DNA of 37,052 nucleotides, taken from the NCBI RefSeq assembly GCF_040801915.1, contig NZ_JBFMIA010000022.1, positions 1 through 37,052 on the forward strand, written 5' to 3'. How positions within the stretch are numbered: position 1 is the stretch's first letter; every line of letters starts with the position of its first letter. The notes beneath the pieces are model-generated. The model had not been told where the DNA came from and searched no databases. It saw only the letters and a program-made list of their open reading frames with translations. Positions 16,701 to 24,218 of this stretch are shown here, piece by piece. This stretch comes from Jeotgalibacillus marinus. Its GTDB lineage: Bacteria; Bacillota; Bacilli; Bacillales; Jeotgalibacillaceae. Position numbers and translations under genes: made by a program.

Positions 16701-16805
16701 TTCTACTACTAACTCACTATAGTCTGGAGCGATCATTTTGATCAGTACAACAGCAATTAATACAAGTGGTATAATTAACCAACGTAATTTTACGATATGT
16801 TTCAC
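13719..16805 (-). CDS. MMPL/RND-family exporter with long helical extracytoplasmic insert
   Basis: A 1028-residue membrane transporter of the MMPL (HAE2) branch of the RND superfamily, which uses the proton gradient to export lipids or amphiphilic toxins. Helix 1 is near the start (VKLRWLIIPLVLIAVVLI). The first transmembrane bundle carries FGIGTDYNILLFMRFREEL and the second MALGVDYSIFLLMRFKEY, the proton-relay GxxxDY motifs. Between them lies an unusually long region (roughly 500-800) of repeated L..GL..L..G heptads predicted to form extracellular coiled coils. This makes it longer than B. subtilis YdfJ (724 aa) or YdgH (885 aa). I chose GTG 16805 because AAAGGG lies upstream; a GTG at 16859 has no site. 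It lies directly below a sensor kinase/regulator pair that likely controls it. Confidence 0.9.
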   Translation of the reverse strand: MKHIVKLRWLIIPLVLIAVVLIKMIAPDYSELVVEKGSAQIPDSYSVSQAKEILTHLNHTTSTENESMNIVLHQEEKIDDKNMEEINNYIQELESQKEIPISTIDNPIKSEQLKEQMLSEDGTTLIVPLTVNTSEKDLSTIRSDLDQSLEELSIESYVTGEAVITQDMAKSTKEGVVKTEGIAIAFILIVLLLVFRSPVAPIVSILTIGLTYICSLSIIALLSNVWDFPMSNVTQSFLIMVLFGIGTDYNILLFMRFREELDKQETVLEAIKETYRTAGKTVFYSILAVIIGFSALFLSNFNIFQSASAVGLSVLILLILLYTLVPAILAILGPKLFWPTKKITGHKESRLWTFLGTKGTKKPIVTILAILIVMVPNIFLYKGDVSFNSLDEVDPSYASVKGFNLISEKFDEGKTAPVTLVVESDTALNSSGNLSFIEDLTEDITKIDGVKQVYSATRPQSDKLEAFYIKNQTEEVNKGITEANDAINQIQSGLTDASDSLQDSNLSSQADGMDELLNGTQEINNHLDELQKGMQAVQEGINASSSGGEDLQTGLSEINKSTRNLLDATNKALTTYQEIHSGLQGITQSVQPLQSGLSNMVELSKAPGGYVSELGSNYPEIVNDPSYQKLTASTLQLQETLESIEENVLTLSTSLETATDSLDQTNDGLAQIASGQEEIIAGLDQLEEGASALTEGLNKSDDGQRQLVSSVPELQTGIDSIYDGQEQVQSGLNTLDTSLGSLEEGLSTSADGLVSVSEGLDGANDYLYELSKSDTDMFFAPDEALKSDDFNKALEAYMSEDHSISKWTIVLEDDPYSSEAIETVNKIESTVSNAIENEMNLGEARFGLGGVSSNNAALQDITTEDFSRTVILMLSGIAIVLAMIYRSVLLPIYTIISLLLTYFVSINVAEIIFTYWISDTGLTWSVPFFSFILLMALGVDYSIFLLMRFKEYSDISAKDAIITSMKHMGSVIISAVIILTGTFAALYPSNVLTLVQLATVVIIGLIILVFIVLPLLIPSLIAFGRKRS

Positions 16806-17075
16806 GTTGTTTTCATCCCTTTCTTTTATAAGGTCTTTCGTGATTTTCCCTTCTGGCACAAACTGGCGTTGGCTAATAGAAAGTCACCACATTCGTGCGG
16901 GCAAGCTATTTTAACGTTTCTTATTTGGTATCTTAACTATCATAATGATAGGAATGTTCACGTATAGGACCGAGCTCGTTCTTGTTGTTATAGGTAATAA
17001 CAGACGATTACACTCCTATACGCTCAAAGCAAATCATATAATACGAATGTGTCATGAATATGGCGCATATAAAAA

Positions 17076-17100
17076 AGACTGTTGATGATCTCAACAGTCT
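17076..17100 (-). terminator. Terminator after sensor kinase gene
   Basis: A perfect 10-bp stem AGACTGTTGA/TCAACAGTCT with a 5-base loop. On the minus strand it is followed by six T. It separates the two-component operon from the MMPL gene, so the exporter probably has its own promoter within 16806-17070. Confidence 0.85.
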
Positions 17101-17114
17101 AACGTTAGAAATAT

Positions 17115-18458
17115 TTATTTTAATTTTGGAAGGAACACCTCAATTTTTGTCCCTACCCCTACTTTGCTACTCACCTTTATGTCACCGTGATGGATTTCTA
17201 CAATCTTTTTTGCCATTGATAGCCCTATTCCGTAGCTGTTTTCTGTTCTGGTATGAGCTTTATCCGCCCGATAAAACCGTTCAAAAATATAGGGTAAATC
17301 TTCATCTTCTATCCCTATACCGGTGTCCTCAATGACAATTTTTATGATCGAATCTTCTTCAACCCCTTTAACGATTAACTTTCCTCCTTTAATATTATAT
17401 TTAATGGCATTCGAAAGAAGGTTCGTCCACAAATTACTCAATAAATCTTTATCAGCGGAAATAGAAATCAGTTGGAGACTTGTTTCAATTTCTAGATTTT
17501 TTTCTTCCCACAAAACCTGTAAGGCTACAATTTGATTTTTGATTTGATCATCCAAACGATAATTTTGAGTTGAAAATGTGTACTTTTCAGATTCTAGGAT
17601 CGATAGTTTTAAAAGTTGCTCTGTTAAATTCGATAGTCTTTCTGTTTCTTTTTCAATAATGGAGAGGTAGTTTGTGGCTTCTTTTTGTGTAACTAGCCCC
17701 TCTTTAATTGCTATTGTCATCCCTCTGATAGATGTGAGTGGAGATTTAAATTCATGAGAGACGTTTGCAATAAAATCTTTGCGCATCTGTTCAACTTTTT
17801 CTAACTCTGTTGCCATTAAGTTAAAACTATTAGACAGCTTACCGAGTTCATCTTTTCTAGTAACGGGGACTCTGTATTGATAATTAGATTTAGCAAGCTC
17901 TTCCGTTGCTAATATGATTTGGGTAATTGGATTAACTAAGTATTTTGTTGTTATCATAATAAATAGGCTGCCTATCACTAACACAATAAACAAAGCTGTC
18001 AATAAAGTATTTCTAACCATTGATGTCGCTTGTTCTATATTTGGTTTTATAAATAAAGCATAGTTTTCCCCATTTATTTCAAAGGGAAGACCAACAAGTA
18101 TATTAGGAATAAAAACGCCCGATTCCTTTCTATAAAATTCTCCATCCAACACATGCGAAATCACTTCATCTGGTAAATCAAATTTGTAGCCGGCATCAAA
18201 GTAAACAAGTCGTTGCTCATCCATAACAATAAATTCCATCAATTGAAAATAAGAGATCGATTCTAAGTTGTTTTTTAACACATGTTCATCATTCGCTATG
18301 TCAAGCACTTTTTCCCCGCTATCAATTAAGTTTTGCTCCATATTTTCGATTTCGTCATTTTGAAAAAAATACAAGGTAAGAAAAAAAGATATGATCAATG
18401 GGAGTAAAATAGCGAGAACATAAAATAGAACATTTCTTATATAGATGGAATGGATCAT
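17115..18458 (-). CDS. Sensor histidine kinase (BaeS/PhoR-like)
   Basis: A 447-residue membrane sensor. Helix 1 (about 9-31), an extracytoplasmic domain of about 120 residues and helix 2 (about 152-172) are followed by a HAMP domain (about 173-226). The HisKA box is FIANVSHEFKSPLTSIRG with His235. The ATPase domain has the N-box NLLSNAIKYN, the G1 box DTGIGIEDEDLPYIFERFYR and the G2 box SYGIGLSMAKKI. It overlaps the response regulator gene by 4 bp (ATGA), so the two are co-translated. The ligand is unknown; location next to an exporter suggests sensing of membrane or antimicrobial stress. Confidence 0.95.
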   Translation of the reverse strand: MIHSIYIRNVLFYVLAILLPLIISFFLTLYFFQNDEIENMEQNLIDSGEKVLDIANDEHVLKNNLESISYFQLMEFIVMDEQRLVYFDAGYKFDLPDEVISHVLDGEFYRKESGVFIPNILVGLPFEINGENYALFIKPNIEQATSMVRNTLLTALFIVLVIGSLFIMITTKYLVNPITQIILATEELAKSNYQYRVPVTRKDELGKLSNSFNLMATELEKVEQMRKDFIANVSHEFKSPLTSIRGMTIAIKEGLVTQKEATNYLSIIEKETERLSNLTEQLLKLSILESEKYTFSTQNYRLDDQIKNQIVALQVLWEEKNLEIETSLQLISISADKDLLSNLWTNLLSNAIKYNIKGGKLIVKGVEEDSIIKIVIEDTGIGIEDEDLPYIFERFYRADKAHTRTENSYGIGLSMAKKIVEIHHGDIKVSSKVGVGTKIEVFLPKLK

Positions 18459-19132
18459 TTGGCTCTCTCCAGTTTATATCCAAGACCACGGACAGTTTTT
18501 ATTTCCATTTGATTGTCCATATCACTTAAATTTTTTCTTAGCCTTTTTATTTGGGTATCAACTGTCCGATCATCTCCCTCATAGTCAAAACCCCATATTT
18601 TTTCTATTAGTTGGTCTCTTGTGAAGATCTTTCCCGGACTTCTAGCCAGTGTATATAGTAAGTCAAACTGCTTGACGGGAAGTGAAATAGACATATCATC
18701 TGTAGAAACTGAATATTTTCTCGTGTCAATTTGTATGGCACCAAGAGTGATAATCTCATCTGAAGACAAATTATATCTTTTTAAAATAGACTTTACTCTC
18801 ATGACTAGCTCCATCGGATGGAAAGGTTTTGTAAGATAATCGTCTGTCCCTAGTTTAAAACCTTTTATCCGGTCATCTACTTCAGATCTGGCGGTCAGCA
18901 TGAGTACAGGCATTTCATAGTATTGTTTTATTTCCTCACACAACGCCCAACCATCCATATTCGGCATCATAATATCAATCACAGCACAATGAAACGTCTC
19001 TTTTTCCAATAACTCACTAGCCTCATTACCATCACTTACTTGTGTCGTTTGGAACCCTTCTTTTTCTAAAAATAAACGTACCAATTCTCTAATATTTTCA
19101 TCATCGTCTACAATTAATATTTTCAAGTCCAT
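18455..19132 (-). CDS. OmpR/PhoB-family response regulator
   Basis: A 225-residue transcription factor: a receiver domain with acidic pocket DDD (9-11), phospho-acceptor Asp53 (VIDIMMPNMDGW), the conserved Thr of MLTAR and Lys of TKPFHP, then a winged-helix DNA-binding domain (about 130-225) with DRTVDTQIKRLRKNL and VRGLGYKL. I chose ATG 19132, 5 bp after GGAGG; the longer frame would start inside that site at a TTG. It is first in the two-gene operon with the kinase. The MMPL exporter downstream is the likely target. Confidence 0.95.
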   Translation of the reverse strand: MDLKILIVDDDENIRELVRLFLEKEGFQTTQVSDGNEASELLEKETFHCAVIDIMMPNMDGWALCEEIKQYYEMPVLMLTARSEVDDRIKGFKLGTDDYLTKPFHPMELVMRVKSILKRYNLSSDEIITLGAIQIDTRKYSVSTDDMSISLPVKQFDLLYTLARSPGKIFTRDQLIEKIWGFDYEGDDRTVDTQIKRLRKNLSDMDNQMEIKTVRGLGYKLERAK

Positions 19133-19304
19133 ATGATCCTCCAAAAATCTCGCTCTGCACTATTTAAATTGATGAGCAGTATCAGCATTGCCATTTACAT
19201 TTTATTTTAACTTTTACTCGCCTGATTGTATGTTTAGAAGCTTATCCTCTCACAACTATTCACCGTTAATCCAATATGGACGTCTTCAATCCCTTCAATA
19301 ACGG

Positions 19305-20084
19305 TCAACAACTTTTAGTAATCTTAGAAGTCCGATCAGCAAGACCAAACTTATCTCTGAGTATACGTTCACGTTCTTTTTGTGAGGAAATGGTCACCTG
19401 CGTTTTTATATCTCTTTTCGTTATCGTTAGACTTTCCTCTGATAGTGTCATGCGCCCGTCTTCTGTTGCCAAAGTAATCGTTAGTTTTTGGGTGAAGTGA
19501 GATTGCGGTGAGGTTTGTTGGTAGTTACACATCTCTTCAAATTCGTTAAATTGTCTTGGGGTAGTCGTAAACCTCAATTTACTTATCCACTTCTCGTCCA
19601 TTTTCTTTTGTGATAAATAACGATTTAAATGTGATGGATCCGGTTTAACCCGATAGCTGCCGCTAATGTCTTCATTTCCTTTACCCAACATGGCCAAGGG
19701 CGATCGTACAGAGTCTCCAAAACCAACATCTACGAGATAGTCCTCATCCAAACGGACAAGTAGTGCCATATGATCAAATTCAGGTCCATACTTACCCTCA
19801 GATGATAATACACTTCCTGATAACATATACGTTTCAAACCCGAGTTCTTGAAGAAGCCAATAAAACAAGCCATTTAATTCGTAACAAAACCCTCCTCTCT
19901 TTTCCAACACAATTTTGTTGAAAAGAGCGTTGATATCTAGCGTAATCTCTCGACCTTCAAGGACATCAAGATTTTCAAAAGGAATCGTTAACATATGCTG
20001 CTGTTGAAGGTGGGATAAACATTCCAAGTTAGGTGTAATATTCTTTTCAATATTTATGCGTTTTAAGTAGTCATTAATATTCAT
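19305..20084 (-). CDS. nat: Arylamine N-acetyltransferase
   Basis: A 259-residue cytosolic enzyme that transfers acetyl from acetyl-CoA to arylamines or hydrazines. The catalytic triad is visible: Cys67 in KRGGFCYELN, His105 in EFDHMALLV and Asp119 in LVDVGFGD. The family-typical TIPFENLDVLEG segment is at 33-44. Length fits bacterial NATs. AAGGAGG lies 7-8 bp before the ATG. It appears monocistronic. Physiological substrate unknown; detoxification of aromatic amines is the usual proposal. Confidence 0.93.
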   Translation of the reverse strand: MNINDYLKRINIEKNITPNLECLSHLQQQHMLTIPFENLDVLEGREITLDINALFNKIVLEKRGGFCYELNGLFYWLLQELGFETYMLSGSVLSSEGKYGPEFDHMALLVRLDEDYLVDVGFGDSVRSPLAMLGKGNEDISGSYRVKPDPSHLNRYLSQKKMDEKWISKLRFTTTPRQFNEFEEMCNYQQTSPQSHFTQKLTITLATEDGRMTLSEESLTITKRDIKTQVTISSQKERERILRDKFGLADRTSKITKSC

Positions 20085-20262
20085 TTCAGTCCTCCTTTTT
20101 CGTGGATTGTATTGTGTCCTCCGTTTCTCCTATAAACTACGTTTGTATCTATTTAATAGTACATTTCCACTACTCCCAGTACGAACATCTTTTATGTGTT
20201 ACAAGTTCGTCTTCCTTCTCAGAAATTCCTGCTGATGTTAAACAACTGTGACCTTAAATGCA

Positions 20263-20300
20263 AAATGGGCGCAACCCTCATTCAAGGATCGCGCCCGTTT
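20263..20300 (-). terminator. GGGCGC hairpin, copy 1 of 3
   Basis: GGGCGC (20267-20272) pairs with GCGCCC (20291-20296), flanked by AAA/TTT, directly after the truncated DUF4097 copy. Two close relatives occur at 22383 and 23956, each with the same ATTCAA-type loop, so the hairpin was duplicated along with the gene. Confidence 0.75.
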
Positions 20301-20303
20301 ATG

Positions 20304-20738
20304 TTAACGAAGAGTAAAGTTTCCAGAAGAAATATCTACATCTACATTGAGCTCGTATTCCCCTGATCCAATCGTTTCGATAATTGTACTCTTTGATTTC
20401 TCTTCATAGTTCACACCGTCTAGCTCCACAATCCCTTTTCCTGAACTACTCTTATTATTGATCAATAATGATGTTGGGCTTTCACTATACTCCACTGTCA
20501 CACCACCACTGGAAGCATCAGCCGTTATATTACCGGTTGCTTCATCATTACGAATGGTGATATCCCCCGATGACATACGTCCTGTCATATCACCGATCAC
20601 GTTTGTTGCAACTATTTTTCCTGATGATGTCTTTAATAATGAATGTTCTGCCTCTTGATCCTCAGCGGTTATCCTTCCAGAGCTTACCGATAAGTCAATT
20701 TGACGTGCATTCACGCCTCTTGTGTCTATATCTCCAGA
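20304..20738 (-). pseudogene. 5'-truncated DUF4097 gene copy
   Basis: The sequence is near identical to the 3' half of the intact DUF4097 gene at 22428 (SGDIDT, NARQIDLSVSSGRITAEDQE, LLKTSSGKIV, SSGNFTLR). The match stops abruptly at 20738, inside the codons for SSGDI; the signal-anchor and first half of the beta-domain are gone. What replaces them is a fragment of a tnpB transposon gene on the other strand. An internal ATG at 20714 could in principle give 136 residues, but there is no ribosome binding site, promoter or export signal. Treat as a pseudogene made by a deletion or insertion event. Confidence 0.85.
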
Positions 20739-20749
20739 CTTAACGTTAA

Positions 20750-20950
20750 CGGCGAATTATCAGCGCAACCGTTAGATGTAATCCTAGTGGTAAGTATTTC
20801 GTTTCCCACCTTGCTGAAGTAGACGTTCAACCGTTAGAGAAAACAAAATTAACAACCATTGGTGTCGAAATGGGATTAAAACAATTGCCATTCTTTGTGA
20901 TGGTAGGACATACGCAAAATTACAAGCCCACTGCTTTCAGTTGTAGGTAA
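20750..20950 (+). pseudogene. Fragment of IS200/IS605-family tnpB
   Basis: The plus strand encodes IISATVRCNPSGKYFVSHLA, EVDVQPLEKT and TTIGVEMGLK. This matches the TnpB (RuvC-like, Cas12 ancestor) pattern of SGKYFVS followed by the RuvC-I motif GIDLGLK. After that a 1-base frameshift occurs: the other frame continues as FAILCDGRTYAKLQ, the expected TnpB continuation. The catalytic Asp region reads VEMGLK, so the nuclease motif is also lost. About 65 codons remain; both ends of the element are missing. It is a transposon scar abutting the truncated DUF4097 copy. Confidence 0.75.
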
Positions 20951-21241
20951 TTGACATGTATGTTACTATAAACACGTACATTTCATTGATACATCTATGT
21001 TTATGTTCGTGTTTTAGCGGGATGTACGTAGGTTTTTAGCAACGCTTATCCAAAAAGGTCTTGAGTAAACCGTTTTAAGTAAAACGGGTGAAAAATAAAA
21101 AATATCGGATTCTGAACAAAAGTTTATACACAATAGGATCGACCTATGTATAAGACCCATTGAAACCGAAAAACCTATCCTTGCAATGGTCGCAAAACTT
21201 ATTCAACTTAACTTTAATGTTCGTGTCTTAGGAGGATAATA
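20951..21241. other. guaC upstream region
   Basis: About 290 bp without a gene. ATGTTCGTGT occurs at about 21003 and again at 21219 just before the guaC ribosome binding site. I looked for the conserved core of a purine riboswitch and did not find it. A guaC promoter probably lies here but no strong pair of boxes stands out. Confidence 0.4.
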
Positions 21242-22231
21242 ATGGAAAATGTATTTGATTATGAAGATATTCAATTAATTCCGGCAAAAAGTATGGTAAA
21301 TAGCCGATCTGAGTGTGATACAACGGTATCCTTAGGTGGGCGTACTTTTAAGTTGCCTGTGGTTCCTGCTAATATGCAGACGATTATAGACGAAAAAGTT
21401 GCTAGTTACTTAGCGGAAAATGGTTATTTCTATATCATGCATCGATTTGAACCAGAGAAGCGTCTCTCTTTTATGAAAGATATGAAAGCACGCGGATTAT
21501 ACTCCTCTATCAGTGTTGGAGTTAAAGAAGAGGAATATAGATTTATTCAGCAAATAGCTGATGAACAGCTTTCACCGGAATACATTACCATTGATATAGC
21601 ACATGGTCATTCTAATGCTGTCATTCAAATGATTCAGCATATTAAGGAATATTTACCTCAAAGTTTTGTGATAGCTGGTAATGTAGGAACCCCAGAAGCA
21701 GTCAGAGAATTAGAACATGCCGGTGCTGATGCCACAAAAGTAGGTATTGGACCTGGCAAGGTATGTATCACAAAGATTAAGACTGGATTCGGAACTGGCG
21801 GTTGGCAATTAGCAGCACTTCGTTGGTGTGCAAAGGCAGCAAGCAAGCCGATTATTGCTGATGGAGGTATTCGCACCCATGGTGATATTGCAAAATCATT
21901 TCGATTTGGTGCAACGATGGTGATGATTGGTTCCTTATTTGCAGGACATGAAGAATCTCCTGGAAAAACCATTGAGAATGAGAAAGATGGAATGCTTTAT
22001 AAAGAATACTTTGGCTCAGCCTCAGAATTTCAAAAAGGCGAAAAGAAAAATGTAGAAGGTAAGAGAATTTTAGTGGAGCACAAAGGATCCTTAGAAGATA
22101 CTCTGAAAGAAATGGAGCAAGATCTTCAATCCTCTATTTCATATGCAGGAGGAAACAAGTTGGAAGCAATCCGACATGTAGACTATGTTGTTGTTAAGAA
22201 TTCAATCTTTAATGGTGATAAGGTATATTAA
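21242..22231 (+). CDS. guaC: GMP reductase
   Basis: A 329-residue cytosolic enzyme that converts GMP to IMP with NADPH, recycling guanine nucleotides. It has the IMPDH/GMPR TIM-barrel signature GIGPGKVCITK with catalytic Cys175, the flexible GFGTGGWQLAA loop, the phosphate-binding ADGGIRTHGDIAKS and FGATMVMIGSLFAGHEESPG. No CBS domains are present, which separates it from IMP dehydrogenase; length matches the Firmicute (GuaC2) type. ATG sits 6 bp after AGGAGG. It stands between two copies of the DUF4097 gene, on the opposite strand, with its own terminator. Confidence 0.95.
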   Translation: MENVFDYEDIQLIPAKSMVNSRSECDTTVSLGGRTFKLPVVPANMQTIIDEKVASYLAENGYFYIMHRFEPEKRLSFMKDMKARGLYSSISVGVKEEEYRFIQQIADEQLSPEYITIDIAHGHSNAVIQMIQHIKEYLPQSFVIAGNVGTPEAVRELEHAGADATKVGIGPGKVCITKIKTGFGTGGWQLAALRWCAKAASKPIIADGGIRTHGDIAKSFRFGATMVMIGSLFAGHEESPGKTIENEKDGMLYKEYFGSASEFQKGEKKNVEGKRILVEHKGSLEDTLKEMEQDLQSSISYAGGNKLEAIRHVDYVVVKNSIFNGDKVY

Positions 22232-22271
22232 AGGTTCTGTTCTGAAGAATTCATTTTTTTATTCATTGTTA

Positions 22272-22301
22272 GGTGAGCGAGATTTTCTATACTCGCTCAT
22301 C
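22272..22301 (+). terminator. guaC terminator
   Basis: GGTGAGCGAG pairs with CTCGCTCATC (one G-U or mismatch) around ATTTTCTATA and is followed by CTTTTTATT. Confidence 0.85.
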
Positions 22302-22382
22302 TTTTTATTCTGAAGAGATCTTTTTACTGACATTATTCGGACTTACGTTTTTTGTTTTCTTCACGGCATTTTTTGTCCCGCA

Positions 22383-22420
22383 AAATGGGCGCAACCTTTA
22401 TTCAAGGATCGCGCCCATTT
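22383..22420 (-). terminator. GGGCGC hairpin, copy 2 of 3
   Basis: A perfect 10-bp stem AAATGGGCGC/GCGCCCATTT with an 18-base loop directly below the DUF4097 stop codon at 22428. It is the best preserved of three related hairpins. Confidence 0.8.
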
Positions 22421-22427
22421 ATCTTTT

Positions 22428-23261
22428 TTAACGAAGAGTAAAGTTCCCAGAAGAAATATCTACATTAAGCTCGTATTCCCCTGATCCAATCGTTCCGATA
22501 ATCTTACTCTTTGATTTCTCTTCATAGTTCACAGCGTCTAGCTCCACATTTCCTTTTCCCGAACTACTCTTATAATTGATCAATAATGATGTTGGATTTT
22601 CACCATACTCCACTGTTACATCACCACTTGAAGCATTAGCCGTTATATTGCCAGTAGCTTCATCATTACGAATGGTAATATCACCCGATGAAGTACGCGC
22701 TGTCGTATCACCTATCACGTTTGTACCAACTATTTTTCCTGATGATGTCTTCAATAATGAATGTTCTGCCTCCTGATCCTCAGCCGTTATCCTTCCAGAG
22801 CTGACCGATAAGTCAATTTGACGTGCATTCAGGCCTTTTGTGTCTATATCTCCAGATGAAGTGCGTACTTGAATAGAATCATAATCCTTTTCTGGCAAGT
22901 AAACCATAATCGTTGTATCCACTATTGAAAACCCAATTTGAAAAAAATGATTCGAACGTTTGAACTTCACCTCTAGATTTTCTCCGTTTTCTTCTATATC
23001 TAGCTTAAATTCGTCTTTTTGTTTTTCAGTTACTTCTCCATCTACTTCTATAATAATGTTATCTCCATTCGTTGGAAGAACTTGTACATCGGCTGAAGAA
23101 AAGTGTATATCTAGATTTCTTATCTCTTGATTCTCAATGATTTGTTTTTCATGTAATTCGACCGTATTAAAGGAAAACCCTCCGGCTGCGTTAATGGTAA
23201 TAACTGATCCAATCACCCCAACGAACAGTAGAACGAGTAAACCTACGACTAATTTTTTCAT
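22428..23261 (-). CDS. DUF4097-family anchored beta-repeat protein
   Basis: A 277-residue protein with one N-terminal membrane anchor (MKKLVVGLLVLLFVGVIGSV) and an extracytoplasmic DUF4097 (LiaG-like) beta-solenoid made of repeating TSSGDI, SSGRI, SSGKI and SSGDV turns. DUF4097 proteins commonly accompany DUF1700 proteins and PadR-type regulators in envelope-stress loci; their biochemical role is unsettled. Its start overlaps the DUF1700 stop by 4 bp (ATGA), so both are made from one message. Two relatives lie nearby: an intact one at 24219 and a truncated one at 20304. Confidence 0.88.
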   Translation of the reverse strand: MKKLVVGLLVLLFVGVIGSVITINAAGGFSFNTVELHEKQIIENQEIRNLDIHFSSADVQVLPTNGDNIIIEVDGEVTEKQKDEFKLDIEENGENLEVKFKRSNHFFQIGFSIVDTTIMVYLPEKDYDSIQVRTSSGDIDTKGLNARQIDLSVSSGRITAEDQEAEHSLLKTSSGKIVGTNVIGDTTARTSSGDITIRNDEATGNITANASSGDVTVEYGENPTSLLINYKSSSGKGNVELDAVNYEEKSKSKIIGTIGSGEYELNVDISSGNFTLR

Positions 23262-23818
23262 GCTGCCTGCCCTCCTTTAACAATATTGATGTTTAACTTA
23301 ATATAGCTACGGACAGCGTTATATAAAAACTTCCCTACGTACATCATGCCGATGCTCATTAATAAGCCAAGACTGCATAAAGTAATCGCAACAAAAAAGT
23401 TGACGGCTATGCTAGGAAACGCTCCATTAAAATAGATTGAAGCAATGATTGCTAATGGAGATAATGTTAAGGCAATTGCGACCGCACATAAACCTACGTA
23501 TACCCCGATAAGACCTACAACTGGACCTAAAATAAATACAACATTAAAAAAGCTCAGACTTACCGTGGCGATAACAGCTTTGAATATGTTAGAAAAAGTT
23601 TGATCTTTTTCAATATGCTTCTTACGATTGTTTACCAAAAGAGCACGGGCAATGACATATGGATCACCTAATTCTTGTATCAACTTTTTCTCACTTATTC
23701 CGTTTTTCATTCCCAATTCAAAATATTCTTCGTAGTCATTAAGCATTTCTTTTCGAGCACCTGCTGGCACTTTCTTCAATAAATGCTGGAGTTTATGCAA
23801 ATATTCATTTTTGTTCAT
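23258..23818 (-). CDS. DUF1700 (HAAS) membrane protein
   Basis: A 186-residue protein. Residues 1-65 form the soluble helical HAAS/DUF1700 domain (YLHKLQHLLKKVP, MLNDYEEYFELGMKNG, ELGDPYVIAR). Four or so membrane helices follow (about 80-180). The family is thought to transmit signals across the membrane with DUF4097 partners, usually next to a PadR regulator. No PadR gene is present here. ATG follows GGAGGG. It is the first gene of a two-gene unit with the overlapping DUF4097 gene. Confidence 0.9.
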   Translation of the reverse strand: MNKNEYLHKLQHLLKKVPAGARKEMLNDYEEYFELGMKNGISEKKLIQELGDPYVIARALLVNNRKKHIEKDQTFSNIFKAVIATVSLSFFNVVFILGPVVGLIGVYVGLCAVAIALTLSPLAIIASIYFNGAFPSIAVNFFVAITLCSLGLLMSIGMMYVGKFLYNAVRSYIKLNINIVKGGQAA

Positions 23819-23955
23819 CCCCTATTCCCTCCCTTAATAAATGACCGCACGTTTACACCAATCCCAATTTATCAACGTACACGCTCATCATTTCAACTTC
23901 GACTTCCTTTCTTAAAATCCCTGCTTAACCTGAACAATCTGGCCCTATAAATGTA

Positions 23956-23993
23956 AAATGAGCGCTACCATTATTCAAAGATAGCGCCCATTT
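23956..23993 (-). terminator. Hairpin, copy 3 of 3
   Basis: AAATGAGCGCT pairs with AGCGCCCATTT (one A.C mismatch), loop ACCATTATTCAAAGAT. It is related to the hairpins at 20263 and 22383. It lies about 225 bp below the third DUF4097 gene and 140 bp above the DUF1700 start. Confidence 0.65.
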
Positions 23994-24174
23994 GCTGGAG
24001 TGGGGGGATGAGTCTCAAAATAGATACCCTTCTACTTTATTCTAAACCAAGATATATTCATCACGATTGCCTCTTCACCACAGAATGTATACCCTAGAAA
24101 TGTGTGCTTCGACTTTATAATATTAGGAATAAATATTAAATGGATTAGTTCATGGAATGCTACCGTAACCCATT

Positions 24175-24216
24175 GAAGCCTTCACTACTAAATTTTAGTA
24201 GCCCGCTTCATTTTTT
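24175..24216 (+). terminator. Hairpin with plus-strand T-run
   Basis: GAAGC/GCTTC outer and CTACT/AGTAG inner stems, followed by TTTTTT on the plus strand, just below the stop codon of the minus-strand gene at 24219. No plus-strand gene precedes it, so it may block antisense transcription or act bidirectionally. Confidence 0.5.
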
Positions 24217-24218
24217 CC

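Noticed and set aside
20951..21241. Purine riboswitch upstream of guaC
   Set aside because: The conserved junction bases of the purine aptamer could not be found, and no terminator or sequestering hairpin precedes the start codon.
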